Source: Erinaceus europaeus (taxonomy: Eukaryota > Chordata > Mammalia > Eulipotyphla > Erinaceidae). Taken from it: a stretch of 64,000 nucleotides of DNA. Each line of letters starts with the position of its first letter. Within the stretch, counting starts at the first letter, position 1. Positions 45,698 through 57,165 of this stretch are shown one piece after another. Both the position numbers and the translations under genes were made by a program. The stretch lies in the NCBI RefSeq assembly GCF_950295315.1, contig NC_080166.1, positions 96,477,141 through 96,541,140 of the forward strand, in the 5' to 3' direction. The notes beneath the pieces were generated by a model. The model searched no databases. It saw only the letters and a list, made by a program, of their open reading frames with translations, and was not told the DNA's origin.

Positions 45698-45703
45698 TAT
45701 GCT
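45641..45703. repeat. (CT)n(AT)n(AC)n compound microsatellite
   Basis: About 11 CT units, about 10 AT units, then about 8 AC units without a spacer. Confidence 0.95.
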
Positions 45704-46150
45704 AATATTTGGATCTATAAAATTAAAATATAAAAACACTAAAATCTTTGGATCTCTAATATAATGTCTCATTCAAAATGAGGATATTACATCATTATAC
45801 ACATTAAAGCATTCATTATCCCATCAGTTATGTGGACTGGTGATTTATCCAAACAATTTCACTTGACAGAGCTAGAAAGCACACTTCAGTTCTAGCCCTC
45901 CCCTTCACTCTACCATTTCCTGTGGATTAAAATGTCCTCTGATCACTTCAGTTCTCTCCCCTCCCAGTTGCACTGTATCATCGGAATTCTTTTAAGATCT
46001 AACCACCACTGTAGGACTACATTAAGAACAAAACATGCAATTGATATAGTGGGGACCTTCTCTTAATCAAGAGCATAGCAACCAGACAGCTGGGGATGCA
46101 AAAGGAAAGAGTAAGTTGCTTATACACAATCAGAAACATCTGCTAAAAGT
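45704..46150. other. Unique intronic DNA
   Basis: No repeat or exon recognised. Confidence 0.45.
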
Positions 46151-46155
46151 TATTA

Positions 46156-46355
46156 AAGGGCAGAGTGGTTGTGCACCTGGTTCAGTGCACTGTAACTATG
46201 TGCAAGGACTCAGGTTTGAGCTCCTGGTCCCCACCTGCAGGGTGAAAGCTTTGCAAGTGGTGAAGCAGTGCTGCAGCTGTCTCTCTATATCCCTCTCTAT
46301 CATCCTTCCCTCTATATTTCCAGCTGTCCTTATCCAATAAATCCATAAAGATAAT
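46156..46355 (+). mobile_element. SINE, family B
   Basis: Head GCAGAGTGGTTGTGCACCTG, B box ACTCAGGTTTGAGCTCC, tail TTATCCAATAAATCCATAAA. Confidence 0.88.
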
Positions 46356-46704
46356 GAAAAATTAGGTCATTAAATAGTTTCTATTAATGATCTAGATCCT
46401 CATGGAAGACACAATGGCATGGTAGAGAAAATATTATTATGATATTTTACTAGTGCTAAAGGTACTAGCTATATTGCACAATGGCCTGAAATCAGATAAT
46501 ATTGGTATTTCCTAACAAAAGATGAGTAAAAAGCATCTAATATACATATGCACGCATGTGATTCTTCCTAAGTAATGTCTCATAAAATAAATATGAGAAA
46601 AGTTAAAGTGACTGATCATTTCATTCTTCATTTCTCTTTCTTTGATGAGAGATGACCATTTAATCTAGGACTTTTCACTGTGCTGTACTCAAGTTTCAAG
46701 ACAG

Positions 46705-46835
46705 CTTAGCTGGGGTTGTTCAGAAGAAGAGTGCAAGCCTTGCACTCATTAGCCTCAGGCTTGCTACCAGGCACCACATAAAAACTAGGGAAAAAATAAT
46801 AAAGAAGTGAGCAGTGCTCTGGTCTTCCTCACATC
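46705..46835 (+). mobile_element. SINE, family C, diverged
   Basis: TTAGCTGGGGTTGTTCAGAA, GCAAGCCTTGCACTCATTAG, then AGCAGTGCTCTGGTCTTCC, the family C 3' motif. Confidence 0.65.
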
Positions 46836-47545
46836 CCACCACCAACAAAATAATTCTTAGTAATAGTCATGTTCATGCTTTCATCTTTCTCTTATTGTTA
46901 TCCACTTTGAGCTTGCAAAGGAAGAAAAACAAAATCAATGAAGCAGTGAGCATCAGAACAGTAGTAAAATGGGAAGAGTTGTCATCTTTTTACAGGTTCT
47001 TTACTAACAAGATGTCGGTAACATGGGCCATGTCTGCAAGAAGGGAAAAACAAAACCAATGCCTTCTCACGCATTAGGTAAAAAGTCAAGCCCTATGTCT
47101 TCCCCCACCACATCCCCAGCTCTACATTTTATGCTTAGGAAGTATTCTATGAGGTGGGTCCCCAGAGACTTTGCCTAATACACACACACACAGGTTCTGC
47201 AAGTCACAGTGCACCATCGAACCATAGCTCTGTCCTTTCTTTGCTTCTGTGGAAATATCAGATATCACTGTGTCTGAAGCTAAGAGCTGAGATAGAAATA
47301 AATTTGGAAAAAGATACCGACATTCATATCTTTATAATCTCATTAGATGGTCTTATTTATTTTAAATTCTAAATAGCTTATTTCAAATTCACTCCTAATG
47401 AATGAAAGGGAAATAAATTTCAGTGGGTATTAGGGTGATTATTATCACTTGTCAATGACAATGATAAAGATGAATACGTTACCCGTGATGTGTTTCAAGA
47501 GGAATTATATTTACATGAGGTAAAAGTACACAGGCTTTTTTATTT
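46836..47545. other. Unique intronic DNA
   Basis: Contains a short CA run near 47182-47193. No exon recognised. Confidence 0.45.
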
Positions 47546-47559
47546 AAAGAATGACTTTG

Positions 47560-47763
47560 AGGGGGGTAGGCAGTGGTGTACCTGGTTAAGCACAAACATT
47601 ACAGTGAGCACGGATGCATGTTCAAGCCCCTGGTCCTCATCTGTGGGGGGAAAGCTTCACAAGTGGTGAGGCAGGGATGCAGGAGTCTACCTCTCTATCT
47701 TCCCCTCCCCCCTCAATTTCTCTCCATCTCTATCCTGTAGCAAATAAATAAAAATATTTTTTA
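47560..47763 (+). mobile_element. SINE, family B
   Basis: Head GTAGGCAGTGGTGTACCTGG, B box TGCATGTTCAAGCCCC, tail GCAAATAAATAAAAATA. AAAGAATGACTTTG (47546-47559) and AAAGAACGACTTTG (47764-47777) flank it. Confidence 0.92.
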
Positions 47764-47799
47764 AAAGAACGACTTTGTTACATAGGGAAGAGTGAGTTT

Positions 47800-47930
47800 C
47801 ACATGAGACTGAGAGACAGGTAAGTCAGAGCACCATTCTGGTACAGGAATTCTGCAGTACCAGGAATTGAACTGGGAACCTCAGGCATGCAAGACTGATG
47901 TGCTACCAATTAGGCCATTCTTCTATCTGC
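47800..47930 (-). mobile_element. SINE, family C, diverged
   Basis: GTCAGAGCACCATTCTGGTA, AGGAATTGAACTGGGAACCT and GTGCTACCAATTAGGCC. Confidence 0.65.
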
Positions 47931-48641
47931 ATGTATGTATTTTTCAAAGGTGGATTTTTATGTTTTTTTACTCCCCAAACTTTGTCCATACTATTTGTTG
48001 ACACATACAAAGAAAGAAAAGAAGTTAAGGCTTAGTTCCGGGGAAAAGTACCCTTGCATGCTTGCATTCTTTACCTATATTTTGTTTAGAATATGGCACC
48101 AAGAATATAGGGAAGTTTGGTTAAAGTGGTACTCCAAGTTGAATTCAACCACCTCCTCATACAATATAGCCTAGAGGAAGAGCAATCATTTAATCGAAAA
48201 GCACCACCATGTAGCTGTAACATCATTTAAAATTCAGTCAAGTGTGATTACTGATTTTTTTTTTTCAGTCTAAAGGAGGAAGATTGCAAATATACCACAT
48301 GTATCTCCCCTTCCTTCCTCTTATGAAGACCTTAAGTGATGTGGTACTAAGCCCAGATTTCACCTCTCCATACCAGGCTCTAGGGAACCATTGCCAAAGG
48401 AATGCAGTTGGCTGGAGAGTCAGTCTGTTTTGCTATCTTTGTTCTGGAGTTGAATTCTCCTTGAGGTTCTCTCCCAGGCGCTATGAGTTACACCAGGTAG
48501 ACAGCGCTAGACATCAGAGCAACCTGGTCCTTTCATAGCTTATGCTACTGAACTTGACATATATCAGATTCAGTAGAGATCCTGGCAATGCATTTACCAA
48601 TAAGACAGAAACACCTCAAGAAATCTAGAAATTAGCTGTTA
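47931..48641. other. Unique intronic DNA
   Basis: No repeat or exon recognised. Confidence 0.45.
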
Positions 48642-48654
48642 AAACCAGTGGGTA

Positions 48655-48799
48655 GCTTTCCCATTCTCTATTCCTCTGGGAGCTATTAGGGGAGGGGAGG
48701 GGATATGGAGACCGGGTGGTGGAAATTGTGTGGAGTGGTACCTCTCCTATCCTACGGTTTTGTTAATGTCTCCTTTCTTAAACAAACAAACAAACAAAC
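48655..48799 (+). mobile_element. Very short 5'-truncated L1
   Basis: Only the last 145 bases of the 3'UTR, from GCTTTCCCATTCTCTATTCC, through GGAGACCGGGTGGTGGAAAT to GTCTCCTTTCTTAAA and an (AAAC)n tail. The exact 13-bp duplication AAACCAGTGGGTA lies at 48642-48654 and 48800-48812. Confidence 0.93.
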
Positions 48800-48952
48800 A
48801 AACCAGTGGGTAAAGCAGACAATGACTACGGCTGCTTTAATTCATGGGGTATAAGAGCATGTCAGGGAATTAGGACTGAGGATAGAGCACATGGAGTTTC
48901 TTATCTTCTGACTCAAGAAGGGAGAAATCATGACACATTTAAAAAATCATTT

Positions 48953-49125
48953 GGGGTCAGGTGGCGCATCCAGTTAAGTACACATATCACCAAGCACAAA
49001 GACTGGGGTTTAAGCACCTGCTCCCCACCTGCACATTACACAAGTCGTATCTCTTTTTATCTCTCCCTCTCTATCTCCCTCCTTTCCCTCTCAATTTATT
49101 TTTCTCCTGTCAAATAAAAATAGAA

Positions 49126-49163
<38 letters not shown>

Positions 49164-49245
49164 TGGTTGCTAGGAGCCGTGGGTCCACAGTGCTGGTACC
49201 AACTCAAAAAATAACATTGGTGGAAAAAATAAATAAGATAAAATA
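48953..49245 (+). mobile_element. SINE, family H with B-like head and (GA)n
   Basis: Head GGTCAGGTGGCGCATCCAG, TTCTCCTGTCAAATAAAAAT, then (GA)n at about 49129-49160. The extended module TGCTAGGAGCCGTGGGTCCA ends in AAATAAATAAGATAAAATAA. Confidence 0.82.
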
Positions 49246-49439
49246 AAATAATCATCTATGTCCAGAGTCAGGTTATACCTTCTTCTTGGTTTTATAAACA
49301 AAACCTCACTTTTTATGGATATAATTATTTAATACTCAGCATATGCTCTCTGTATCAGATAATGACTCTCACACATCACCTGTATGTCCATTGATGCTTT
49401 GCACTGACTATGTTAAGTAATTCAGAATTAAGTAATTTT

Positions 49440-49727
49440 TTTTTCTTCCAAGGTTATCAACTGGGGCTCAGTGCCTGCACTGCAAATCCACTGCTGCTGG
49501 TGGTCATTCTTTTTTCCTTTTTATTGGATAGGAAGGACAGAGAGAAATTGAGAGGGGAGAAGGAGACAGAGAGGGGGCCAAAAAATAGACACCAGCAGAT
49601 CTGCTTCACTGCTTGTGAAGTGACCTTCCTGCAAGTGGGGAGCTGGAGGCTTGAGCCAGGATCCTTGCACAAGTCCTTGCGCTTCATACTATGTGCGTTT
49701 AACCCAGTGCGCCACTGCTAGAACCCC
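49440..49727 (-). mobile_element. SINE, family H with A-like head
   Basis: CCAAGGTTATCAACTGGGGC, AATCCACTGCTGCTGGTGGT, CTGCTTCACTGCTTGTGAAG and head GTGCGCCACTGCTAGAACCC. Confidence 0.85.
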
Positions 49728-50369
49728 TAATTCAGTACTTTTTTATGCTAGAAGCCATGAGTGAACACTTGATGAATGCCATTTGTCATTACTCAGACTG
49801 GAACATGGCATACAAAAGGGCCTGGGAACAGTGACAGATAAGGTGAGGGGAGGAAAAGTCCAGGTTATGGGGCAAAACTTCACAGATGCTCCTTGACAAC
49901 AAGCTAAGAATTTCCAAATGCCAGATATTTGGGCTGTGGCCAGATCACCTCGAACACTATTTAAGCAATAACAGTCCCTAACTCCGCTACGCTACACAGA
50001 TGTTTCTGATTCAGTGTTTCTGGTGGGAACTCAGGGAATCCATTTTCTTTCTTTCTTTCTTTCTTTTTTTTTCAAACTACCTCTGCTCACTATGAGCCTG
50101 GGTCAGATTTTGGAATCAGTGAGATAGACAGACAGTGAAAATGGGGAAAAAATGCAGATGTCCCAGAAGATAGTCAAGGGAACAAAACAGAGATTCGGGA
50201 AGACCTCTGAGACCAATGAGCTTGAGAGTGGGATAGAAGAGGCAAGGAAAAAGAGTGATGCTTGGGGATGAGATTGTTGTATCCACCTTGCATTACTTTT
50301 ATTTATTGCTGAGTATTTTTTTCTGTCTCTTGAGTTTTGGTGAACTCTTTCAATAATTTTCCAAAAGAA
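49728..50369. other. Unique intronic DNA with a short (CTTT)n
   Basis: CTTT units at about 50049-50066. No other feature recognised. Confidence 0.45.
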
Positions 50370-50370
50370 A

Positions 50371-50425
<55 letters not shown>

Positions 50426-50445
50426 CACACACACAAATATATGTA
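50370..50445. repeat. (CT)n(AT)n(AC)n compound microsatellite
   Basis: About 12 CT units, about 12 AT units and a short AC run. The block order is the same as at 45641-45703. Confidence 0.95.
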
Positions 50446-51080
50446 TATATGTATTGATATGTATATATATGCTTATATAATAGAAAGTAAATGTATTGCC
50501 ATTGACTTATTTATCTTGGCAAGGCTTCTAACAAATAATCAAGAAGAGAAAATAAGAACTGCATAATGTTTAAGCTCCAGTCTCATGGTTGTGCAGAAAT
50601 AGCTGTGAACATGACACTTTTACACCACAGCATTTTGTCCCTACATGTAGGGAAGTGACACTTATTTCATCTGAAAGATCAAAACAAGAATTTAAATGTT
50701 GGGAAATCTGAGTATTTCCCAGTACTAGTACTGAGTATTTCCTAGTACTACAAAAATTTCAAATTTTTGAAATCATTTTTTTTTACATTTCCCAGGCTCC
50801 TCTTCTCACAGAGTCTTTTACTAACATAACAATAATTGCAGGCAAATTTTTGGTCAAAACTTTAATATCTGGTTCACATTTGACAAACAGTAAGGAGGCT
50901 TCTTAGAAAATGTAAGAGTGGCAAATGGTAACTGTGCAATAATGTCTCTTGAATGAAGGAATGAATGCATGCATATGTGGTTGAACAAAATGATAATTTA
51001 TACCTTCTCCTAGGTCACCAGTTGTTTATGATAACAAAATTAGAGAGATTTTAATGGCTCATAAAACTTGCTATTAACCT
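50446..51080. other. Unique intronic DNA
   Basis: No repeat family or exon recognised. Confidence 0.45.
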
Positions 51081-51089
51081 TTTTTTTTT

Positions 51090-51250
51090 TTAATGAGACC
51101 CGAGACACCCAAAGCACTGCTTAACAATGTAAACTGTTCTGTTTTTCTGTTTCTTAATTAAATTCTCTATTAGTGCAGTGCTGGGGATTGAACCCAAGGC
51201 TTCATGCCTGTAAGGCATGCATGAATTCAACCACAGAGCCAACTACATGC
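51090..51250 (-). mobile_element. SINE, family C, diverged
   Basis: CCAAAGCACTGCTTAACAAT, GTGCTGGGGATTGAACCCAA and TTCAACCACAGAGCCAACTA. Confidence 0.65.
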
Positions 51251-51639
51251 CTACCCTCCAACCCCACCCTACCCAGCACTGCTTGTGATTCTTATCACAT
51301 ATTCTGTTGGCAGTCAGTAATAAAATCTCACTGCAGGAAAGAGGAAACTAAATACTAATTCTGATCTCCAAGCATTTAAAGTAAAAATGTCCTCAAGCAT
51401 AGACCAATTGCCTATACTACATGTGTTGTAAACACAACGACACATAGTTTTTTCCAATGTGGAACTAGGGAGTGGAAAGGGCACGTGAAAAGAATAAAAG
51501 CCTATCTTCAAAATCATGCTTCAAAAGACAATTTAGTATTAGACTTCAAGTATTTCCTCTGGTCATTTGAAAGAAAGCAATCTGGAAAAGAGTCAGTGAT
51601 TCCACTGTGAAATATTAACCCAATTAGAGAATACAGAGA

Positions 51640-51772
51640 AATTAATTTTTTATTTTTTACCAGAGTGCTGCTCAGCACTGGCTTATGGTGGTGCAGAGGG
51701 TTGAACCTAGGACTTTGCAGTACCTGGCAGGTAACTCTTTTTGCATTACCACTATGCCATCTCCCCAACCTG
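51640..51772 (-). mobile_element. SINE, family C
   Basis: AGAGTGCTGCTCAGCACTGG, CAGAGGGTTGAACCTAGGAC and ATTACCACTATGCCATCTCC. Confidence 0.8.
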
Positions 51773-51988
51773 AGGACTTCAAATGTAAGTAAAAAGCTAA
51801 AATAACATACAATGTATTAGTGATAATGAGTGGTTTCTCCCTCGATGACAAAGTAGTGACTAATTTTTATTTTTTATTCCTTTCACTCTTCTATACATGT
51901 TTTTAGAATGACTGTGTCCTCATAGTAAACTACAATGCAAAATACAGTATGATTGTTGCTTAAATAAGCAGATAATAAGAGTTTTATA

Positions 51989-52284
51989 GGGAGTCGGGCT
52001 GTAGCGCAGTGGGTTAAGCGCAGGTGGCGCAATGCACAAGGACCGGCATAAGGATCCCGTTTCGAACGCCGGCTCCCCACCTGCAGGGGTGTCGCTTCAC
52101 AGGCGGTGAAGCAGGTCTGCAGGTGTCTATCTTTCTCTCCTCCTCTCTGTCTTCCCCTCCTCTCTCCATTTCTCTCTGTCCTATCCAACAACAACAACAA
52201 CAACAATAATAACTACAACAATACAACAAGGGCAACAAAAGGGAATAAATAAATAAAATAAATATGAAAAAAAAGAAAAAAAAG
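51989..52284 (+). mobile_element. SINE, family A, full length, youngest-looking
   Basis: Near-consensus copy: GGGAGTCGGGCTGTAGCGCA, CATAAGGATCCCGTTTCGAA, CTTCACAGGCGGTGAAGC and (CAA)n. Several CpGs are kept in the head. The exact 13-bp duplication TAAGAGTTTTATA lies at 51976-51988 and 52285-52297. Confidence 0.96.
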
Positions 52285-52297
52285 TAAGAGTTTTATA

Positions 52298-52639
52298 ATA
52301 TATAGTATCCCCATTTCACCAAGAACTGACATATTTTGAAAGTTATATGAATTTCTTGTTATTCTAGAGTTACTCAAACCTCTACTTATTTCTATTTTTC
52401 TTCATTTCTTAAATTCTACAACCTCACTCTAAGGTTTGCATTGGTGCCACTTTATCTTTTTCAAAAATAAAATTTCCAGTGAAATTATAACACAAGTCCT
52501 AGTTTTTATTATATCCTTCCCTGGCCTTGAAATATATTTAGTGATGAAATCTGTAATGTCACAGATTTAATACCTTGAAATAGATGTCATTAAATGATAA
52601 AAAGAATAAGTGAAATCAACGGGGACTCAGAGGTTACAC
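52298..52639. other. Unique intronic DNA
   Basis: AT-rich, no feature seen. Confidence 0.4.
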
Positions 52640-53600
52640 AGACTCCTATGCTAAATCTGAATAGATATGGGTCCTGGGTTAGATTGATGTGTTAAGCAGC
52701 TAATTTTATTCATAAATTTTTCTTCAAGTTTGGGGTCTCCTCTCTGCACTAATCCAACTTTCTAGCCCTGTTCTCAACTCTGACACCATCTTCCCAGACA
52801 ATATTTTTGTCTAACTCCATGCTAGCTAGCAAACACAAGCAAAAACTGCAAAAGTTATAGGCCCTTAGCAACATACCCAAAATAGACTTTGTAGCTTCTT
52901 TCCACTCTAAAATCCCTATTCTCAACTGCTCTAACCCTACTTTTTGGTTCCTATTCATTACTCATTTTGTCCTGCCTTATATCTTACCACCTTTCAGCCA
53001 CCAAGTTGCAGATACTACTAAGATTTCCATCCTGATTTCCCTGGGCAGAATGTATTTAAGAACCTCACCTCTCCAGAGCCCTATCCTTCTATGGAAAGAT
53101 AGAAACAGGCTGGTGGTATGGATTGACCAGCCAATACTCATGTCCAGTGGAGAAACTATTTCAAAAGCCAGAACTCCTACTGTCTGCACCCCCACCCCCA
53201 TTTTTTTTTGGTCTATTCTCCTGTCGAGGGAGAAGTGATAAGGGAAGATGACCAGAGTTCTGAACTCTAACTCCATCAGGACCTGAAGAGAGAAGAGGAA
53301 AAAAAAAGAAGGACATTTGGAAGTAGTAGTAGGTGTAAAGTGTGACTTAGAAAGGAAGAGAAGGCAGAACCATAAAAAACAGGGGGCAAATGAGGACACA
53401 AACATATACAAATATAGACAGATAGTTATAGAAATAATAGCTAATTCACATCTATAACCTTGGGAGAACTACTTTAGTTTCCAATGGAGGTAATGGGGAT
53501 ACAGAACTATGATGGTGGGAGTGGTGCAGAATTATACCTGCTATTTTATAATTTTGTAAATCAATAATAAGTCACTAATAACATTTTTAAAAAGAGGCCT
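52640..53600 (+). mobile_element. 5'-truncated L1, long 3'UTR, older subfamily
   Basis: Carries AACTCTGACACCATCTTCCC, CACCAAGTTGCAGATACTAC, CTCTCCAGAGCCCTATCC and GACAGATAGTTATAGAAATA, ending TAATAAGTCACTAATAACAT. It is the same subfamily as 1316-1846 and 44895-45384 but longer. The left boundary is approximate. Confidence 0.85.
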
Positions 53601-53687
53601 ATCTATGTAATTCATCCTGATAAAACAGAACTTCTCAGGATGATAAAACTAGATGCTGACTTTGGAAACTCAGTTAGTATACACAAG

Positions 53688-53704
53688 TGTGTGTGTGTGT
53701 GTGT
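53688..53704. repeat. (GT)n microsatellite
   Basis: About eight GT units. Confidence 0.85.
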
Positions 53705-53907
53705 TACAAAAATATAAAGACAAAAAATATTGTCATTCAAATTATACCACACATTATTTGAATGTTTAATTCTTTGAAGTGAAACTGAGTGAGGTTATAG
53801 ATCAGCTATATCTCCACCATACAAGAATCTCTATCTGTTTGAAATATAAATATGATTAGCAGTAAAACTGAATAAAACTAGTCATCTGTCTTTAAAAAGT
53901 GGAAACT

Positions 53908-55214
53908 GCACCAAAGTAAAAACCCTGTGGTGAAGGGGAGGGTGGCCATTGGGCTTCCCGGTGTGGCAGGTGGGGAGGTGGGTTGGGGGGTGGGGGGTTG
54001 GTTGGGATGGGACACAGTCTTTTGGTGGTGGGAATGGTGCTTATATGCACTCCTATTAAAGTGTAGACATATAAACCACTATTTAATTAATATGAGAGGG
54101 GAAAAATTGATCATATGTCTAGAACTTCTTAAAACTCAGACTGAGTCTTTTTAATACATAGGCTGTCTTTGATATGTTGACTCTCTCAAAAGCCTAGACC
54201 AGGGAGAACAGAAGCAACTGGTAGCAGAGCTATATACAAGATGCTGGGTATTATACCCCAAACCCTAACAAAGGGACTTTTCAGAGTTAACCCAATCACC
54301 AAATAATGTGATGATTACAGTAACTATCCATTGTCTTCTTGAACCCTAAGACAGCAGGAACCTCACATTTCCACTATAGAGCCTATATTTCCCCCAGTCT
54401 TGGAACCTTAGGGTGGGGCCCACTTTCCTGCATGCTTCTCTCAATTCAAATCAAATAATATTGTATCCGCAGATCACAACCCAATCAACACAACAAGTGC
54501 CACTCCAGCATGCTTCACTTCAGACTGTATCCAGAGACTTCAGGTGTGGAATGACAACCCATTAGCTTCATCACTCGGATGAGACCTTTCCTTTCATAGT
54601 ATTCTCTAATTCCATTCCAGTTGTTCCACTCCCCAATAAAGTCCCCAAACCTAGATATAGTCCAGATCCCCTGAGATAGAGCATATGTTCACACATGCCC
54701 ACAAACTAGGGAAAAATATATACCTGAAAGCTGAAATACACAAGAGCCTGCAGGGAATACCCCCAACACTTCATCTGCACTATTCCAGTCTTTAGGTCCA
54801 TGGTTGTTCAACAAATTGTTTAGCTTTGTATGTTAACTCTCTTTTCAGTCACCAAGTTCCGCATGCCAGCACAATGCCAACCAGACTTCCCTGGACAGAC
54901 GACCCCACCAATGTGTACCAGAGCTCCACTTCCCCAGAGACCCACCCTACTAGGGAAAGAGAGAGGCAGACTGGGAGTATGGATCGACCAGTCAACGCCC
55001 ATGTTCAGCGAGGAAGCAATTACAGAAGCCAGACCTTCCACTTTCTGCAACCCACAATGACCCTGGGTCCATACTCCCAGAGGGGTAGAGAATGGGAAAG
55101 CTGTCAGAGGAGGGGATGGGATGGGATATGGAGATCGGGTGGTGGGAATTGTGTGGAACTGTGTACCCCTCTTATCCTATGGTTTTGTTACTGTCTCCTT
55201 TCTTAAATAAAAAA
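53908..55214 (+). mobile_element. 5'-truncated L1, nearly complete 3'UTR
   Basis: Begins at GCACCAAAGTAAAAACCCTG, just past the ORF2 end, and runs through the whole 3'UTR to CTTTCTTAAATAAAA. The exact 14-bp duplication AAAAAGTGGAAACT lies at 53894-53907 and 55215-55228. The site reads TT|AAAA, the L1 endonuclease preference. It is collinear with 23720-24931. Confidence 0.95.
53972..54011 (+). other. Potential G-quadruplex in the L1 3'UTR
   Basis: Six G runs of three or more within 40 bases, with loops of 1-4: GGGG, GGG, GGGGGG, GGGGGG, GGG, GGG. G-rich tracts are a known feature of mammalian L1 3'UTRs. Folding is inferred. Confidence 0.7.
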
Positions 55215-55463
55215 AAAAAGTGGAAACTAACAATCTGTATTTTCAAACCAAAGTAACTGTGACATAGACTGCTGCTACTGCCTCTCCCCCACCCCCATTA
55301 TCTAATCCCATTTCTCAGAAAGAAAACCTTCAATTTTCAGTTGGGTATGTAGAACAATTTTCAAATGGCCATATAGAACAAAGACTATATTTTCCATACT
55401 CCTTTGCAGAGTGTCATAGAGATAAGCATTCTATATATAATAGATAAAACATGAACAAGAGGG

Positions 55464-55768
55464 GCTGGGCAGTAGCCCAGTGGGTTAAGCACATGTGGTG
55501 CAAAGCAGAAGGACCAGGCTTAAGGATCCCGATTTGAGTCCCCAGCTCCCCACCAGCAGGGGAGTCACTTCACAGGCAATAAAGCAAGTCTGCAGGTCTC
55601 TATCTTTCTCTCCCCCTCTCAGTCTTCCCCTCCTCTTTCCATTTCTCTCTGTCCTATCCAACAATGACAATATCAATAACAACAACAACAATAATAACTA
55701 CAACAATAAAACAAAAAGGGCAACAAAAGGGAAAATAAATACAAATTTTAAAATAAAAATAAATAAAA
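55464..55768 (+). mobile_element. SINE, family A
   Basis: Head GGGCTGGGCAGTAGCCCAGT, CTCTCTGTCCTATCCAAC, (AAC)n and tail AAATAAAAATAAATAAAA. Confidence 0.9.
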
Positions 55769-56031
55769 AATGTGAACAGAAGTGAGTATGCTGCACTAAA
55801 AATCAGTTTAAAGGTCGGGTTGTCTTTTTGGAATTTTGAATCAAATTTTTGGGTGCTCAGGTGGTCATGTTAAGGATGGCAGAGCAACAAAAGACAGTTT
55901 CTGGGGTCCTTGTTGAGTTCTGATGGATTTTATTTACATAGAAGCAATTCATTTTATTAAGGTTTAATCACTTATTTTGGCTTTCCTTTCATTTGGAGAC
56001 AAGAAGTATTATTCAAAAGAAACCATTTTTA

Positions 56032-56474
56032 TCTGCACTATTCCAGCCTTTAGGTTCATGATTAGTCAACAAATTGCTTGGCTTTATATGTTAACTCTCT
56101 TTTCTGCCACAAGGTTCCAGATGCTACCTTGATGCCAACCAGACTTCCCTGGACAGACAATCCCACCAATGTGACTCCACTTCCCCAGACCCCGCACACC
56201 TAGGGAAAGAGAGAGATGGGCTGGGAGTATGGATCGACCTGTCAATGCCCATGTTCATCAGGGAAGCAATTGCAGAAACCAGACCTTCTGCCTTCTGTAT
56301 CCCACAATGACCTTGGGTCCATACTCCCAGAGTGTTAAAGAATAGGAAAGCTATCAGGGGAGGGGATGGGATACAGAGTTCTGATGGTGGGAATTGTGTG
56401 GAGTTGTACCCTTCTTATCCTATGGTTTTGTCAATGTTTGATTTTTATAAATAAAAAATTAAAAAAGGAAAAGA
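56032..56474 (+). mobile_element. 5'-truncated L1, 3'UTR
   Basis: From TCTGCACTATTCCAGCCTTT to an A-rich tail GGAAAAGA. The exact 17-bp duplication AAAAGAAACCATTTTTA lies at 56015-56031 and 56475-56491. Confidence 0.95.
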
Positions 56475-56605
56475 AAAAGAAACCATTTTTAACCTGTTAT
56501 CTCATTATTCAAATGAGTCATTTGTAATTAAGACTCTGCCCCTTACCCTATTCTTAATAAGGTACTTATACATGTAGATAATGTCGTAAAAATAAGTTTG
56601 TTTTG

Positions 56606-56822
56606 GAGGGGCAGGTGATGGCACAACTAGTTGAGTACACAGGTTATAATGCATAAGGACCCTCAGGTCCTTTGAATCCCCCGGTTGTCACCTTCAGAGG
56701 AAAGCTTCGCGAGTGGTGAAGCACTGCTACAGGTGACTGTATCTTTTCCTCTCTGTCACCCCCCTTCTCTCTCAATTTCTGGCTGTCTCTACCCAATAAA
56801 TAAATACATATAATTAAAAATT
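56606..56822 (+). mobile_element. SINE, family B
   Basis: Head GGCAGGTGATGGCACAACTA, then AGCTTCGCGAGTGGTGAAGC, tail TACCCAATAAATAAATACAT. Confidence 0.88.
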
Positions 56823-56858
56823 TTAAAAATATCTCTTTACTTTATAGAAATGACTCCT

Positions 56859-57153
56859 TTTTAAATTTTTTAAAGTTTATTTTCCCTTTTGTTGCCCTTG
56901 TTGTTCTTCATTGTTGTTGTAGTTATTGTTGTTGTTATCAATGTTGTCATTGTTAGATAGGACAGAGAGAAATGGAGAGAGGAGGGGAAGACAGAGAGGG
57001 GGAGAGAAAGATAGACACCTGCAGACATGCTTCAACGTCTGTGAAGCCACTTCCCTGCAGGTGAGGTGCCGGGGGCTCGAACCAGGATCCTTACTCAGGT
57101 CCTTGTGCTTTGTGCCACCTGCGCTTAACCTGCTGCGCTACTGCTCGACTCCC
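56859..57153 (-). mobile_element. SINE, family A, full length
   Basis: GTTAGATAGGACAGAGAGAA, B box GGCTCGAACCAGGATCC, head GCTGCGCTACTGCTCGACTC. The exact 12-bp duplication GAAATGACTCCT lies at 56847-56858 and 57154-57165. Confidence 0.95.
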
Positions 57154-57165
57154 GAAATGACTCCT

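Noticed and set aside
51989..52080. tRNA gene
   Set aside because: The A and B boxes belong to the tRNA-derived SINE head. The cloverleaf is not complete, and a SINE body and tail follow.
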